DNA from: Monarcha castaneiventris obscurior
Lineage: Eukaryota > Chordata > Aves > Passeriformes > Monarchidae
Length of the DNA stretch: 64,000 nucleotides
Direction: 5' to 3'
Assembly (NCBI GenBank): GCA_026261815.1
Contig: JAMPIT010000437.1
Location: forward strand, 5,778,001-5,842,000
Positions 52,803 through 64,000 of the stretch are shown here, in pieces (the first letter of the stretch is position 1; every line of letters starts with the position of its first letter). Below the pieces are notes generated by a model, which saw nothing but the letters and a program-made list of their open reading frames with translations, had not been told where the DNA came from and did no database searches. A program made the translations under genes and the position numbers.

Positions 52803-55800
52803 CCTCAGTCTTTTGGCTGCCTTGTGTGCCCCTGGCAAATCAGCCACAATCTGCCTCTCTGCCACTGTGTTGGATACAGATGTATGAGGCTGTTATTAAA
52901 TCCTTCTCCTCAGTCAAGTGGACTGATGAGAATGTGACAAGACAAACACATTTCTGTTATTATTTTCAACCTATTTATCTTATTTCTTTTTAATTGCCTC
53001 AGAATTTGCAAGAAAGCAAGGTTTAAAAATAGTATCCAGCATCTTCAACACCCCAGCTGCCACCTGCTTCATATAGTTATTCATATTTTTCCTTTGCAAG
53101 ACCTATTTTCCTCTCTGTCATCCATGACTGCATGAAGTATGCTCTTTTATTCTGTTTCATTTTCGAGATAAGTAGAAGAAATTAGGATAAAAATCCATGA
53201 CTGTCTTGATTGTGGCATTTTTAGTGTTTGTCTTTTCTGCTTTGGGGTGATTCTATTAGAACTTTTAAGATAGAATGTTTACAACTCAGTGAGCATCATC
53301 TCGGGACTGAGAAACTAATAAGTTGTCTAACATAAAATAATTACTTTTCCTAAAAATGTTTGTTTTATTACCTACCCCTACTTCATTTCATGCATGGGGG
53401 AATACTACTGAACTCCACAATGCACATCACAATTTGTTCCTAAATAGTCATATCTTTCAAACAGCATGGCTTGAAATGATTCGAGGAGTAAGTACCTAAT
53501 TCAGATGGAGAAAACAAGTCATTCTTTAGCAGTTTCCCAGTTTTAGGGTAAGAGGATTTACTGTGGCATAGCTAAACCAAGAAGACAAGTGCTCTTTTTC
53601 GGCACCTGATAAAAGGATGAGTTCTCTTTTGTTTTTGAACAGAATTATCCTGGCCACAGGAAAGCAGTTTATCAAATATGGGTAGTTGGGGCTGGGGTAT
53701 TTTCCTTTTTGAAAAGCTGGTCTGTGTAAAATGAGGATTATGTCATGTTGTAAGCATTTCTAAAAAAAGAAAAAGGAAATAATAGGAAATTTAATCTTTA
53801 TTCATTTCTGGAGGTATTAGGAATGTTGTGACTAAAACAGGCCTTCATGCATCGTAAATGGTCTGTCAGCTTCTGAGTGGATTATTAAGAAGGTGGAAGT
53901 CTGGATTCAATAGAATTCCATTATTTTGAAGTTGTATTTTTTCAATATTTTATTTTATATTAGAAGTAAGGGTCCCAATTAGTTGAGCCCCAGTCCATTA
54001 AATAAAACAAAAGCTGACTTCTCTGAGCTAGTATTGCTGTATTGTATTTGATGGGATTTCATTAATACTGCAAACTATTTTGCTTTTCATTACAAATTTT
54101 ACTTAAGTGTTCAGGTGGAGAATAAAGGAAGGGGTAAGAATAATTGTTATAACTGTTTTCATAATTTAACGTGTACCTGTTACTTTCTGGATTGTCTTGC
54201 CAAAATGTTATGACTTTGTTCTAAACTCTTGCAGTGAGGTATTGACTTCATTTGGCCAGAAATGAGCCTTGTGTAGTTTTACTCAAGAGAAGATTTAATT
54301 CAATTTTTGTTTGTCATTTTAGCTGAAGTTAGAGCTGAAATAAGCTGTGCAGGCCTGTGGGTGCTAGGCTAAACGTGCTGTTTCCAGAATGTGATAACCT
54401 TTGAGCTTTGACACATCCAAATTCCATGTGGAAGTTGTGTGAGATGAAACTCTGTTGTATTATACCCAGCTGCTTCATTATGCAATGAGTTCTTACATGA
54501 ACTCTCATTATATTAATGTATTTAAGAGTTTTGGCATTGGGGCTTGTTTTTAAAATTTGAAGCAAAGCACATGGTTTGCAGAGTGTTTGGGGCAGCAGGG
54601 AGTCAACTTCTGGTTTCCAAATAATTAAAAAATGAGCTGTGCTTTTGTAGGGCCTCCTATTCTGCCTCTCTCTTGCTGAGCACGTGTTGCCTGGGAAAGG
54701 CCAGTGGGCCGCTCTTGAAGACGCAGTTTGCATCCATAAATTAACTAAGAACATCCAAGGGCAGTTGCTAAATGCATTAATAATTGTGCAAACATGTAGT
54801 TTTGTTGTTTACAGAGCAGTGGATAGCACCCTGGAGAAGCAGCGAGCAAAAGCGATGTGCAGAGAAGCAGCACATGAATGTAGATGGGCAGGGAGCTCAT
54901 TTCCACACAGGCATCCTGGAGAAGCAAATGCTCTGATACTTCGTTATCTTACATATTTGGGCATTGATTTTGCCTCAGGAAAAGTCAGTGTGCTTTCTCT
55001 CATGCAAATGATGCAAGCTCTGATTTTTGCTTGGGGAGGATAGGTAGGGAAGGCATTGGGTCCAAAGGAATTAAGAGGTATCCCTAGAAATGAACCTGGA
55101 TATAACCTCCCATAACCTCTCAAGCCATGAGACTTCTGAGACACTAATAATTATTGTATCTAATGGCATAGGTGTAGGTACAAACTAAAATAAAGATGAG
55201 ACCTACAGAAGGAGGGAAAAATTTTAGGAACTTAAGGAAGTATCCTGGTTAATAACCTTTCCTTATCTGAGGTTACTTCTTCAAAACTGGAGGCATGAGA
55301 TTAGGTAAAACATAAAATACCTTTGCCTAGTATGAAATCTTCACTTGATTTTATCCTACTTTTCAAATACTGTGGTCAGACAGGAAAAAAATTACATTGA
55401 TTAAATAGTTTTCTTAGATATCAAAACCCCCATGTATTTCAGAAGAAACAGTATGAAGTGCGAGCTTTCCTGTTCTACATTTCATTACTTGGTGTTAAAT
55501 CTGATGTTTGCCTGTTCAAAAGTGTCTTATAACTTTGGCTGGCCCTTCCAAATACTTGGTTTGTGCAGCACTGATGACATGTTACAGACTTGGAAACTTA
55601 TCTGAGGAATTTTGAAGAATTTAATAAGACAGGAATCTTGGCAAAGTTTTTGTATGGTTTCAACTTGAATGTTGAGACGCAAACTCACACAGATACAGTT
55701 TTTTTAAGGGTAAATACTTTCCTAAAATACCCATGTTCAGGAATCTACTAAAATTTCACACATCCTACACATCCAGAACAACTGTTGCTAGAATTTAAAC

Positions 55801-56658
55801 AGTTTGTGTAGGGATACTCAAAAATCAGAACTGTTGCCTTTGGCAATGAATCCATACTTCAATTACAAAACTGTACTGAAAGAGAAAACTTTTCCGTCTT
55901 GTACTGCTCCTCTTATTTTAATTTTTAAACGCTGATGTAATATTCTTGTGTCTTCTTGTACTTGTCTTTTTATGTGAGCACTGTGTAGGGATTTAGAGGT
56001 TCCAGAATGTCCTCAATAATGTCCTGAGAGCTTCATAACATTCTAAAATAGTAATGTACAAGACTGATTATCCTCTTGCTTAGTTTTCACCAGAATTTAT
56101 TGCTATGAATGTGTGAGAAAAATGCCCTTGGTCATTCTTAAATTATATATTTAAAAAAAATCCTTGAAAACTCATCTTGAAAATTTTTTCCATCACTGCC
56201 AGTGCTTGGCATTTAATAATAACAACTCAGAACTCGTACTATATGTTCTCGCAAAGTCCTAACTGACGAGCCAAAGATCTTCCTACACTAAACACTTTTA
56301 GTCTGAAGTAACTCCAAATAATTTGAAAATATGCATTAACAGAAAAGTGTACATATCAGAGCATAGTAGTTATCTGAGTATAATGCCTGGGTAACTGATG
56401 AGTTAAAAACAAATACCTCAATAGTTAGCTAAGGTTGCTCAGGAGTCATGTGAGACCACAAAAAAAAAAAACCACCCCTGTGTATTTTCAGAAGTGACCA
56501 GTATAATCACTCACTTCCCAAAATACTTTACAAGACTCTGATTCCTTTCAAGAAAATAAACAGAAGTGAATTAGTATCCCTTAAGTTTTAAATGAATTCT
56601 TGTAGCTAATGAGGGGAAATTCTCATCAGAATCAGCATCACTTTTAACTGCTGGGAAG

Positions 56659-56673
56659 AAAAAAAAAAAAAAA
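56659..56673. repeat. Poly(A) run (15)
   Basis: A homopolymer 234 bp before exon B; low-complexity only. Confidence 0.7.
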
Positions 56674-56881
56674 GGGAGTTTATCACAGCTGATGAATTGT
56701 GAATTAAAACTGCAAAAAAATCATCTGTCAGATTGAACTTTCAAGGTCTTTGCTATTACAGATATTGCTGATTAGAAGCTGGGGTAAGGCAATTGCAGGA
56801 CTCTGCTCAGATGCTTGTGCTTATGCAAACAACTTTGTTTCCATGCAAGGAGCACCCTCAGTGATGTGTTTGTAGGTGTAG

Positions 56882-56906
56882 CCTGAACTTTGTCTCCTCT
56901 TTGCAG
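56882..56906 (+). promoter_or_regulatory. NAALADL2: Acceptor region of exon B
   Basis: CCTGAAC (possible branch A at 56886 or 56887), a CTTTGTCTCCTCTTTG pyrimidine tract and CAG at 56904-56906. A second AG four bases later (56909-56910) would break the frame, so the first is taken. Confidence 0.85.
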
Positions 56907-57026
56907 GCAGAGCTTGTTGATGTCCAGTATGGGACCATGGAAGACCTGATCCGGATTCAAGCCATCACAAATGTGACCAAAAAAATTGCACTTTTGAAGC
57001 TCGGACAATCACCTTTGCTTTATAAG
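56907..57026 (+). CDS. NAALADL2: NAALADL2 exon B (start of PA domain)
   Basis: Forty codons in phase 0 at both ends, continuing directly from exon A: GTLE then AELVDVQYGTMEDL, and ending LLKLGQSPLLYK at the donor. The pattern (hydrophobic strand, YG, then a D/E-D-L helix, then KIALLKLG) is the beginning of the protease-associated domain in this family, equivalent to the V-x-V-N-Y-x-x-x-x-D segment of PSMA and the matching strand of the transferrin receptor. An Asn-Val-Thr sequon is conserved with mammalian NAALADL2. The zinc-site and catalytic region lies further downstream and is not in this window, so nothing can be said here about catalytic competence. The exon is intact. Confidence 0.94.
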
Positions 57027-57032
57027 GTTGGT
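57027..57032 (+). promoter_or_regulatory. NAALADL2: Donor splice site of exon B
   Basis: AAG followed by GTTGGT. The T at intron position 3 makes it weaker than the donor of exon A, but the upstream AAG is consensus. Confidence 0.85.
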
Positions 57033-58380
57033 TACACATCAGCTGAATTATTCATTTGTTAGGTTTTTTGGGTATTTTTTTTTGCTTTCAAAATACCAAA
57101 ATGAAGAGTTTCCCATTTTTCCCCAATAAATCAAGACTTACTGGCATTCATATTCTTCCTCAAGACTTCCCACTTCACTCTGCAGTGCCTTTTATGTGTC
57201 GTTTGTTTTGCTGAATATCTTGCAGTGCCCCAGTACTCTGCTGTATTTTTCTGGGTGTACTAGAAGCCTTCTAACAAAAAAATAAGTTACTGAAAGAAAT
57301 AATAAAGCAGAAGGGATTGTCTGGGGAGGGTGTACATGGGTGCGTGTGTATCCATCTTCTCCAACTCCAGCCCTGGCTGAGAGCACAGAGCAGGAGCTCC
57401 CTAATCCACTTCTGCATTAAACATAATAGACTCAACATATAAACCACATTTAAACTCTAAACATCCAGTAACTGCCTTCTGTTGCAAATATCTTATAAAC
57501 CAAAATGTTTGTTTGAATTTCAGAAAATACAGGAAGTATAGTAGCTCAGCAAATGCTTAAACAATTCATTCCCAATTCACAAAAGCAATTATAAAAGAGC
57601 AGTGACTCCAGATCTTGCAATTAAGTAGATCGGGACCTGCTCTGTTGGCCACAGAAAGCCCAGCCGGGACTTCAACACAGATTCAGAAAACAACCACTTA
57701 ACGTTTTTGCTATAGGAATAAGATTTGTCTCAATAAAAATGCCATTTTCAGCTGAGTAGCTTTAGCTGTTTATTTAAATTATTTAGATGCAATTCAATTA
57801 TGCCTGTGAAAGGTCAGTTGTCATTGCTGGGACTCGGTTGTTGCCCATCATTTCCAGCAATAGATCTGGTCCTGCGTTTCACTGCTGACAAAGCCAATGA
57901 AACAGCAATCAGGGCTCATAAAGTAGGGATTTGATAAAGATGTGAAGTTTGCTGCAACAGCACTGTCTACGAGATGGACTTTTTTCCAATTTGTGTTCCT
58001 GTGAACACTCACTGTGTCTGAATTACTGAGCTGAGCAGCCTCAAGGAGTAGGGAAAAGCAAGAGGTGCAGAGGACAAGGAGCATCTCAGGAGCTTTTTGT
58101 GTGGGTTGCCTGTAGTCTGGTCCCAAATATGTGCTATTTAATGGCTGAGGTGCACTGGCTGCATTTCTGGTGCTTCAAAAGAATCAGTTTTGCATGTTCA
58201 GAGTCTGTTATACAGCACAAACCAAAGTGTGTAGCATGGTCAGGAGACTGACTCCAAATGTGTGCTCAGGGTCCAAGCTAAAATTACAACCCAAACCTAC
58301 CTTCTGTGTTCTCACACAGGTAGAAAGTTTGCCCTTTCTCTTGAGGCTGTAAACTACCTTTTGTTAGAATATGATATATA

Positions 58381-58420
58381 TATTCTAGATATATAGGTAT
58401 CTATTCTAGATATATATATA
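58381..58420. repeat. 21-bp AT-rich tandem repeat around TCTAGA
   Basis: TATTCTAGATATATA at 58381-58395 recurs at 58402-58416, inside a longer TA-rich run. The central TCTAGA is itself palindromic. Confidence 0.75.
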
Positions 58421-59158
58421 TTTGTGTCTTTTTGGCAGCGAAAAAACTGTAATCTTTACTTTCCTCATAAGTATTGGAAAAGGTGTAAAAACATTATCAG
58501 AAGTAGATTCTCCTTTCCTAAGGAATATTTGATGTGAAATGTTGCCTTAAACTGCAAGTCCTGCTGGTTTACTTGGGCCCAATATCTCTCTGCTGAATCC
58601 ACTTTTTGTATCTTTCCCCCCCCTAATGTTTATGGTTTTTACTCACTGAGTCTCACATTCCTGTTTCAGCAGATACTGCCCTCTCCCTATATTTTCCTTA
58701 TCTCTGCCTTCCATGTGCTTGGTTTTACATCACATTAAAACAGAGCACTAGTTCATAAGAGAGCTGTGGCTATATATACATATAAATTAGTGGGTTTCTT
58801 TCCAATTTTTGTGTTTAACTTGTATTTTTCATGGGTTAATTTCCTTTAATTTTTCATTATTATTGCTTTATATTATGCAAGTATCTCACTCTGGATTTGA
58901 ATCTTATTATTACAGACCCTGCACTGAGGTTTCATCTTCGTAACAGTTTCTAATTATGTCTCTATTTTTGAGTTGTATCTCCTTTGCACAGTTATGCTTT
59001 TTGTTTTTCTCTCTTTACTGCTGTTTTTCATGTGGTTTTCTTTTTTTTTCCCCTTTTGTGTATTTAATTTGCCTTTTAAAAAATTTTTGACTGTTCTTTC
59101 TCTCCATACTGAATCCATTGGAAAAAACCTGAAGGAAATCAAAAACTACTGCTGCCAG

Positions 59159-59171
59159 AAAAAAAAAAAAA
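59159..59171. repeat. Poly(A) run (13)
   Basis: A short homopolymer with no attached retroelement recognisable. Confidence 0.65.
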
Positions 59172-60011
59172 TCACCATGAAAACTGAACTATATTTCTTT
59201 TGTTTTTACATCACATTAAGACAAAGGATGTGCTGGTAGAAAAGACCTTCATGTTCAAGGGGATAATTTACAGAAATAAGTCCAAGTGATGGAAATTTCA
59301 ATATTTTGAAAAATAATTGTATAAATGACAGTTTTTTTGCAATAGAGGTTTAGTTTATGGAGATTGGATAAGGTACAAAATTGAGGGAGGATTAAGGTTG
59401 GAGTTTATACTTTCAGTCTTTCAGACTGGGCTCATCTCTCATATCTTTAGACACAACTGAAAACAACAGAGTTCAGGGCGTGGAGTAATTTGAAATTGGA
59501 ATGTACAGGGAATTTGGAGTATGCAGAAAAGCCTGAAGTTAATGTGCTGTTAAAATATGCAATTTAGTCTTAAACATGAGTAATTCTGATTAAATTTCGT
59601 AAGGTTCATAAATTTAAGCTGCTTTGTGAGAAGAGGATTTGCAGAAATCTGACCTGGAGTTATTTTTGTAATTGGATATGATTTTCAGATTTCACTGGGA
59701 GTGTTGTATTTCTGTTCCACTGGATTGGAACGTGGTTTCTGGCCAAGGTGAGAGGGGCAGCAGCCATGGCAGTGGGCACATGTCCAGCATCACAGAGACA
59801 CATCTTTATCCCTTAAGCTGGACCTTTTCAAACAGAGAATGTGTTACTTCAGCCACGTCATAAGTTACAGCTACAAAGAGAAAGAACATGGACCCTACCT
59901 TTATAGCAGGATATCAACAAGAGCATTGATTCTGTGGGGAAAAAAGCCCCAAACAAAATAACAAACCAACTAGTTTAAACTGCTGTGATGAAAAAATGCT
60001 ATGTAGTTTTT

Positions 60012-60093
60012 ACATACATACATATATATATATCTATATAGCTATATAGCTATATATCTATCTATCTCTCTCTCTCTCTCTATATATATATAT
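60012..60093. repeat. Compound microsatellite (ACAT/TA/TAGC/TATC/TC/TA)
   Basis: Successive blocks of CATA, TA, three CTATATAG-type units, TATC, about ten TC dinucleotides and TA. It is the largest microsatellite in the window and likely highly variable. Confidence 0.9.
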
Positions 60094-61689
60094 CAGAGTG
60101 GAGCAGGGGTTTGAGAAGGGGTTTTTACCATCGTTAAAGCACTAAGATCAGTTAGTGAGCAAAATCTGTTATAAGATTAATATAAAAAGTGGGAGAAAAG
60201 GAATGAGAGAAATGCTTCGAGGAGGAAGTAGCAGTATTGCAAAGGCAGAATCCTTTTCAAATGCAACTGAAAGGTTCAGGGATTTACTACAGCCAGCACC
60301 TGGAGTAGCAATTTCCTATAGCAGGACAGACTGAGGCAGTGGACTGAGCAGTGGGGCACCCAGGGAGCACTCCTGTGGCAGGGAACTTGGCATAACCAAG
60401 TCATTTTGGTCTCGTTAGCCAGAATAATTCACAGTGCTGAAAAACTGACAGAAGGAAAAAAATTCAAACTGTTACAACAATTCCTGAAGGGATCTTGTGA
60501 CTAATCTGAAATGCTTGTAAGATATGGATTGTTGCTGAATAAAGAGGGGGCTGGATTAAGAAGAAAATTTTTCTTCAGCAGGGAGCTGAAATGAGACAAA
60601 ATGTAGAAGAGAAGTGAGGGACAGCTTCTGGAGAGAATTGCCATAAAAAGAACACTTATTTTCTCACACCTTGAGATTGAAAGTGACTGTCTCCTGGTGT
60701 TCTGGCTAGAAGGAAAATTTGTGTTTTGGTGGAACTCGGGTTATTGGGGTCACTGGTGGGGTTGAGTAGCCAGTCACAGGAGGTCAGAGCAGACTCCTGA
60801 TGTCCTTGAACCAGGAGGATCTATAAAGATGGTGAAGTTTATGACCAGTGATTAAGCAAATCACTTGTGGTGTAGAACACCTCCTTGGGAAAGAGCACCT
60901 TGAGTTGCCCACTGTGTTTGTAGACAACATATTCTAAGAGTATAAAATGTGGGGTGGCAGAAAGATTGGCAAAAGCACCTTGATAGCACCCAGCTCCTGT
61001 CCCTAGAGTACATCTGAGTGTGTGCCACTGCTCTGAGCATGATAAAGAAGCCAGAGGTGGCTTTTTCAGGGAGAACTGCTCAGTGGTTTCCATATCCAGC
61101 CTCTGGAAATGCCATTAACAGAATAATTTTTTGAAAAATGTTGTGTGTCTTGATCATGATTTAATCTTTAGGGGCTGCAATTCGTGGAAAAAGCCATATT
61201 TTTTGTCCTAAATTAAGTTTTAATAGAGTAACAAAAGCCCTGAAGGCCAAACCACTTCATCTTTAAAATGTTCACATATTAACATTTTTTCCACATCCAT
61301 TAAATGAAGATGTTGTTCTACTGTGTAAATATCTATATTTATTTTAATAATTTACTGCCTTCATAAATATTCATAAAATTGCTTTTTAACTGTCATAAAG
61401 TTTAGGAATGTGGAGGCTTGGCTGTTTATGCAGAGGTTATTGGCAGGCCCTTATAGATAAGGATTTGCTAAATGGACAATATTAAAGATTCCCAGAATAA
61501 ATGCAATTTGCAAAAAGACTTCAGTTTAATAACTGTGTTAGTTTTAAATAAGTTTACTTTGGAAAAAGTAATTTTACTTTTCTACAATGTCTACATTGTT
61601 TATTTCCTTCCCTCTGGTAGTTTTTTTATGGCTAGCACATGCAATTATGAAGATTATAGTTTACATTGTAAATCTCTATTTAACGAGGA

Positions 61690-61786
61690 CCCTCCCTTTC
61701 CTTCCATCCCCTCCTCCCTCCCTAGAGATACACAAATATATGTATGTATGTTTATATACGTATATACAGTGTCTGCATATAAATAT
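61690..61786. repeat. Pyrimidine tract followed by TA/TG repeat
   Basis: A C/T-rich run (61690-61723) is followed by TATGTATGTATG and TATATACG-type repeats to 61786. Low complexity. Confidence 0.65.
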
Positions 61787-61870
61787 ACAAATAAAAACCA
61801 TGTTAAAAAACCAACCATTTTTAAGGAAACATAAACACTTTATATGCATTTCATTATTAAGGACACTGGA

Positions 61871-61908
61871 GTTTTGGTTGGGGGTTTTTTGTGGCTTTTT
61901 TTTGGACG
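61871..61908. repeat. G/T-skewed low-complexity tract
   Basis: GTTTTGGTTGGGGGTTTTTT followed by T and G runs; the same composition as the other G/T tracts. Confidence 0.6.
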
Positions 61909-64000
61909 GTGGAATTTCTTCCAAGGCTCCTAAAGTCTTTATATACAGACATTTCCCATATGAGTGCTGTGGGACTTTTAATGATATTATATCCCTTCCT
62001 AAAGCCCTTCTTGAAAAGTCAAGCCACAGATATGGGCAGTATAAATAAAAATTATAGAAGCATGTAAAACCATACCTGGGGATCTGGATCTGAAGGGATT
62101 ATCTAGTAATATCCACTGGAATAGCATCCTGTTCTTCAGGTTTTCTCTAACTTACCATCCTCTTAAAATCTCATCTCGGTTCCCAAACTCCTGAGAGTTT
62201 CTTTTGATAGTCCAAACTGAATTCAGGTTGGTTCATTTGAATTGTTGGTGCAGAGTTTGCTAATTAGCCATTTTGTATTTGTACAGAGTATGCTAGTTTT
62301 TATTTTGTCTTGAAGGAAGTAGCAGTTGCTTTGTGGTCTTATTTTCCTTAGCCTTTGTCTCCCCTGAATTTATCAGAGATGCTCTCCTTCAAGTTAGTTG
62401 CTTTTATTCTTTATCCTTTTTCTCTTCCCCCAAAGACTCATGTGTACTTTAGTGTACTCATGTTTTTAACCTTCCCCTTCCTCAAACAGCCTCTTTAATC
62501 TGTGAGATATCACACAGTCTGAAGAATGGTCCCTTTGCATTTCTTCTCTACTTTGTACATAAATAAATTCTACCTGGGCCTTCAAAAAACTGCACAATAG
62601 TTTATATCGAAAAAAGTGTTTCACACTCATCAATCTTGTGTTCTGAATGGTTCTTTTAGTCACCTGTTTGCCTCTCCCTGATTTTGTGATTCATGGAATC
62701 ATGCACAAAGTGTTTTGAACTTTAGTGATTACTGAGAAATTTTGTGTTTGTTTTGAAGAAATACCATTGGCCTGCCTTCATCAGAAAGTGAGAAATTTGA
62801 GAGATTGGTAGGCACAGTTCTCAGTTACATTCCTCCTGCTTTGACTGATAGCAGTGCTTTCTCTTGTTCCATTTGAACAGAAGGAACAAAACATAATAGT
62901 TAATTAGAGAAGCCTGGAGACACCCTGCCTCTGTATCATAAATCTGATCTGGGTTGGGTCGACTAAGAAATGCACCCCCAGCCCACTGAGGAACGTACCC
63001 GAGTTAAAAAACCAAGCCACTCTGCACAGATTTATCACTTATTGCTTCATCCTGAAGTCGTATTTTAATTCTTTATTGGTAAACTTAGTTTAAAACATAG
63101 ATGGGGAGAAAAAAAAAAGAAAAAAGTAGCAATTGTGATGCATTTTCCCCTCAGTGTGAGGTACTGTGGGAAAGAAAATCAAGAAGTCCTACTGACTTGA
63201 GAAGTCTGTAACTGATGACTAAAAAAGCAGTGAAATAGAAAGTCACAAACAGTGTTTTTGTATTCCTGATTGGAACCAGGTCACACAGAGCTCCAGTGTT
63301 CGGTTCCTAGAAGGCTGGTAGTATCCAGAATAATTTTTAGCTGAGCATGTCAATTTTCCTCCAACTTCATCCAGCATTTGAAGGATGAGGTACTTTGACC
63401 TGTGCCACCTAAAAGTGAAACAGTGCCCGTGCAGTTATAAATCCAATCTGTATCTGTCCACGTGAGTATGAAATAGTTGACAAAAATTTGCTCTCTTATC
63501 CCCTTAGTCAAGTGCACTGCAGTAAATTAAAGAGGGAATTCTCACTCCACTTTCTACAGCATAAATGGGAAAAAGCAATTTGCTCTTGTAAGCAGTAAGA
63601 AGAATATGTAAGGGGTGGAGTAGGAGAAAAGCAATTGATGTCTGGAAGGAAGCATAATTATAGCACAACTTGTCAATATTCTCCAGTAATTAACATTTTG
63701 GTTGCATCAGTAAAAGAACTTCTGGTTATTACTCATTTCCTTTTTGCTTACAAACCCCTGGATTTGTTTGCATGGATGGAGAGATGTGCTATTAGCAGAG
63801 TAAACGAGGGGAAATGTAAGTTAATGACCAGAAGTAGGTATCGATTATTCTGCATTTCTGATGCCACACAATTTTCCCTGAATGTTTTGAGAAGGCACTG
63901 CTGATTTGCAGAGTTGTGTTCCCAGCTGTAGTTCCTATTCTCTCTTTGTCTTCTATGTTGATACAGAAATTTCTGAAGTCCTGCTGGTGAATCAAACACT

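Larger units (their letters stand above)
38124..56906 (+). other. NAALADL2: NAALADL2 intron between exons A and B
   Basis: A complete 18,783-bp intron with GT at 38124 and AG at 56905-56906. It holds a CR1 tail just after the donor, an ERVL-type LTR piece at 49.0-49.2 kb, microsatellites and a G/T tract at 52.8 kb. A GC-richer patch at 40800-41130 and a pyrimidine-rich patch at 41960-42720 give longer open frames (up to 160 codons at 42240-42722) with no recognisable family. The remaining stretches show nothing I can support as a gene or RNA. Confidence 0.9.
57027..64000 (+). other. NAALADL2: NAALADL2 intron downstream of exon B (3' end outside window)
   Basis: Non-coding AT-rich sequence. 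I looked for the next family exon (the glycine-rich AGFGGVLLYIDP-type segment of the PA domain) and did not find it, so the intron continues beyond 64000. It contains the AT-rich tandem repeat at 58.4 kb, a compound microsatellite at 60.0 kb, a pyrimidine tract with a TA/TG repeat at 61.7 kb and a G/T tract at 61.9 kb. The stretch at about 60180-60840 has a purine-rich character that could be an unrecognised old retroelement, but I could not place it. Confidence 0.85.

Noticed and set aside
54684..55043. A 119-codon + strand open frame
   Set aside because: No domain, no splice framework consistent with NAALADL2, and a minus-strand frame overlaps it.
60180..60840. Purine-rich stretch considered as an endogenous retrovirus or LINE fragment
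   Set aside because: No ordered consensus segments or terminal structures recognised.
1..64000. CRISPR array, operons, tRNA or rRNA genes, CpG-island promoter
   Set aside because: None seen. The sequence is vertebrate intron; the only direct repeats are short tandem duplications and microsatellites.

Overview
This window is vertebrate, almost certainly avian, nuclear DNA lying inside one very large gene. It is AT-rich and CpG-poor, every extended open frame but two is noise, and it carries bird-type retrotransposon fragments: a CR1 LINE 3' end at 38211-38290, an older CR1-like LINE fragment at 29160-29480, and the 5' part of an avian ERVL-type LTR at 48995-49237. The CR1 tail and the LTR are what point to a bird. 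The species cannot be fixed from the sequence; the many G/T-skewed tracts would fit a songbird, but that is only an impression.

The gene is NAALADL2 (N-acetylated alpha-linked acidic dipeptidase-like 2), read on the + strand. Two coding exons are visible. Exon A (37853-38123, 271 nt) starts on the third base of an Arg codon and ends at a codon boundary. Exon B (56907-57026, 120 nt) is phase 0 at both ends. Joined, they encode about 131 continuous residues of the ectodomain of this type II membrane protein of the transferrin receptor / glutamate carboxypeptidase II family: the segment just after the membrane stalk and the start of the protease-associated (PA) domain. The exons encoding the cytoplasmic tail and membrane anchor (upstream) and the rest of the PA, peptidase-like and dimerisation domains (downstream) are outside the window or not recognisable.

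Layout: 1-37852 is intron (its 5' end is outside the window); 37853-38123 is exon A; 38124-56906 is an intact intron of 18,783 bp; 56907-57026 is exon B; 57027-64000 is intron that continues beyond the window. The introns hold retroelement pieces, microsatellites, several short tandem duplications (four of them clustered at 30.1-36.7 kb) and recurrent GGTTTT-type tracts. I recognise no other gene, RNA gene, CpG-island promoter or CRISPR array.

The observations most worth checking concern splicing. A 27-nt micro-exon-like segment at 37662-37688, with strong splice signals on both sides, lies 164 bp before exon A; its inclusion would create a stop codon exactly at the junction with exon A. A terminal-exon-like segment at 31832 to about 32115 combines a strong acceptor, a 49-codon open frame and an AATAAA signal. 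A palindrome-containing pseudoexon lies at 3181-3224, and an exon-like open frame lies on the minus strand at about 449-669. All of these are inferences from sequence and need RNA or alignment evidence.
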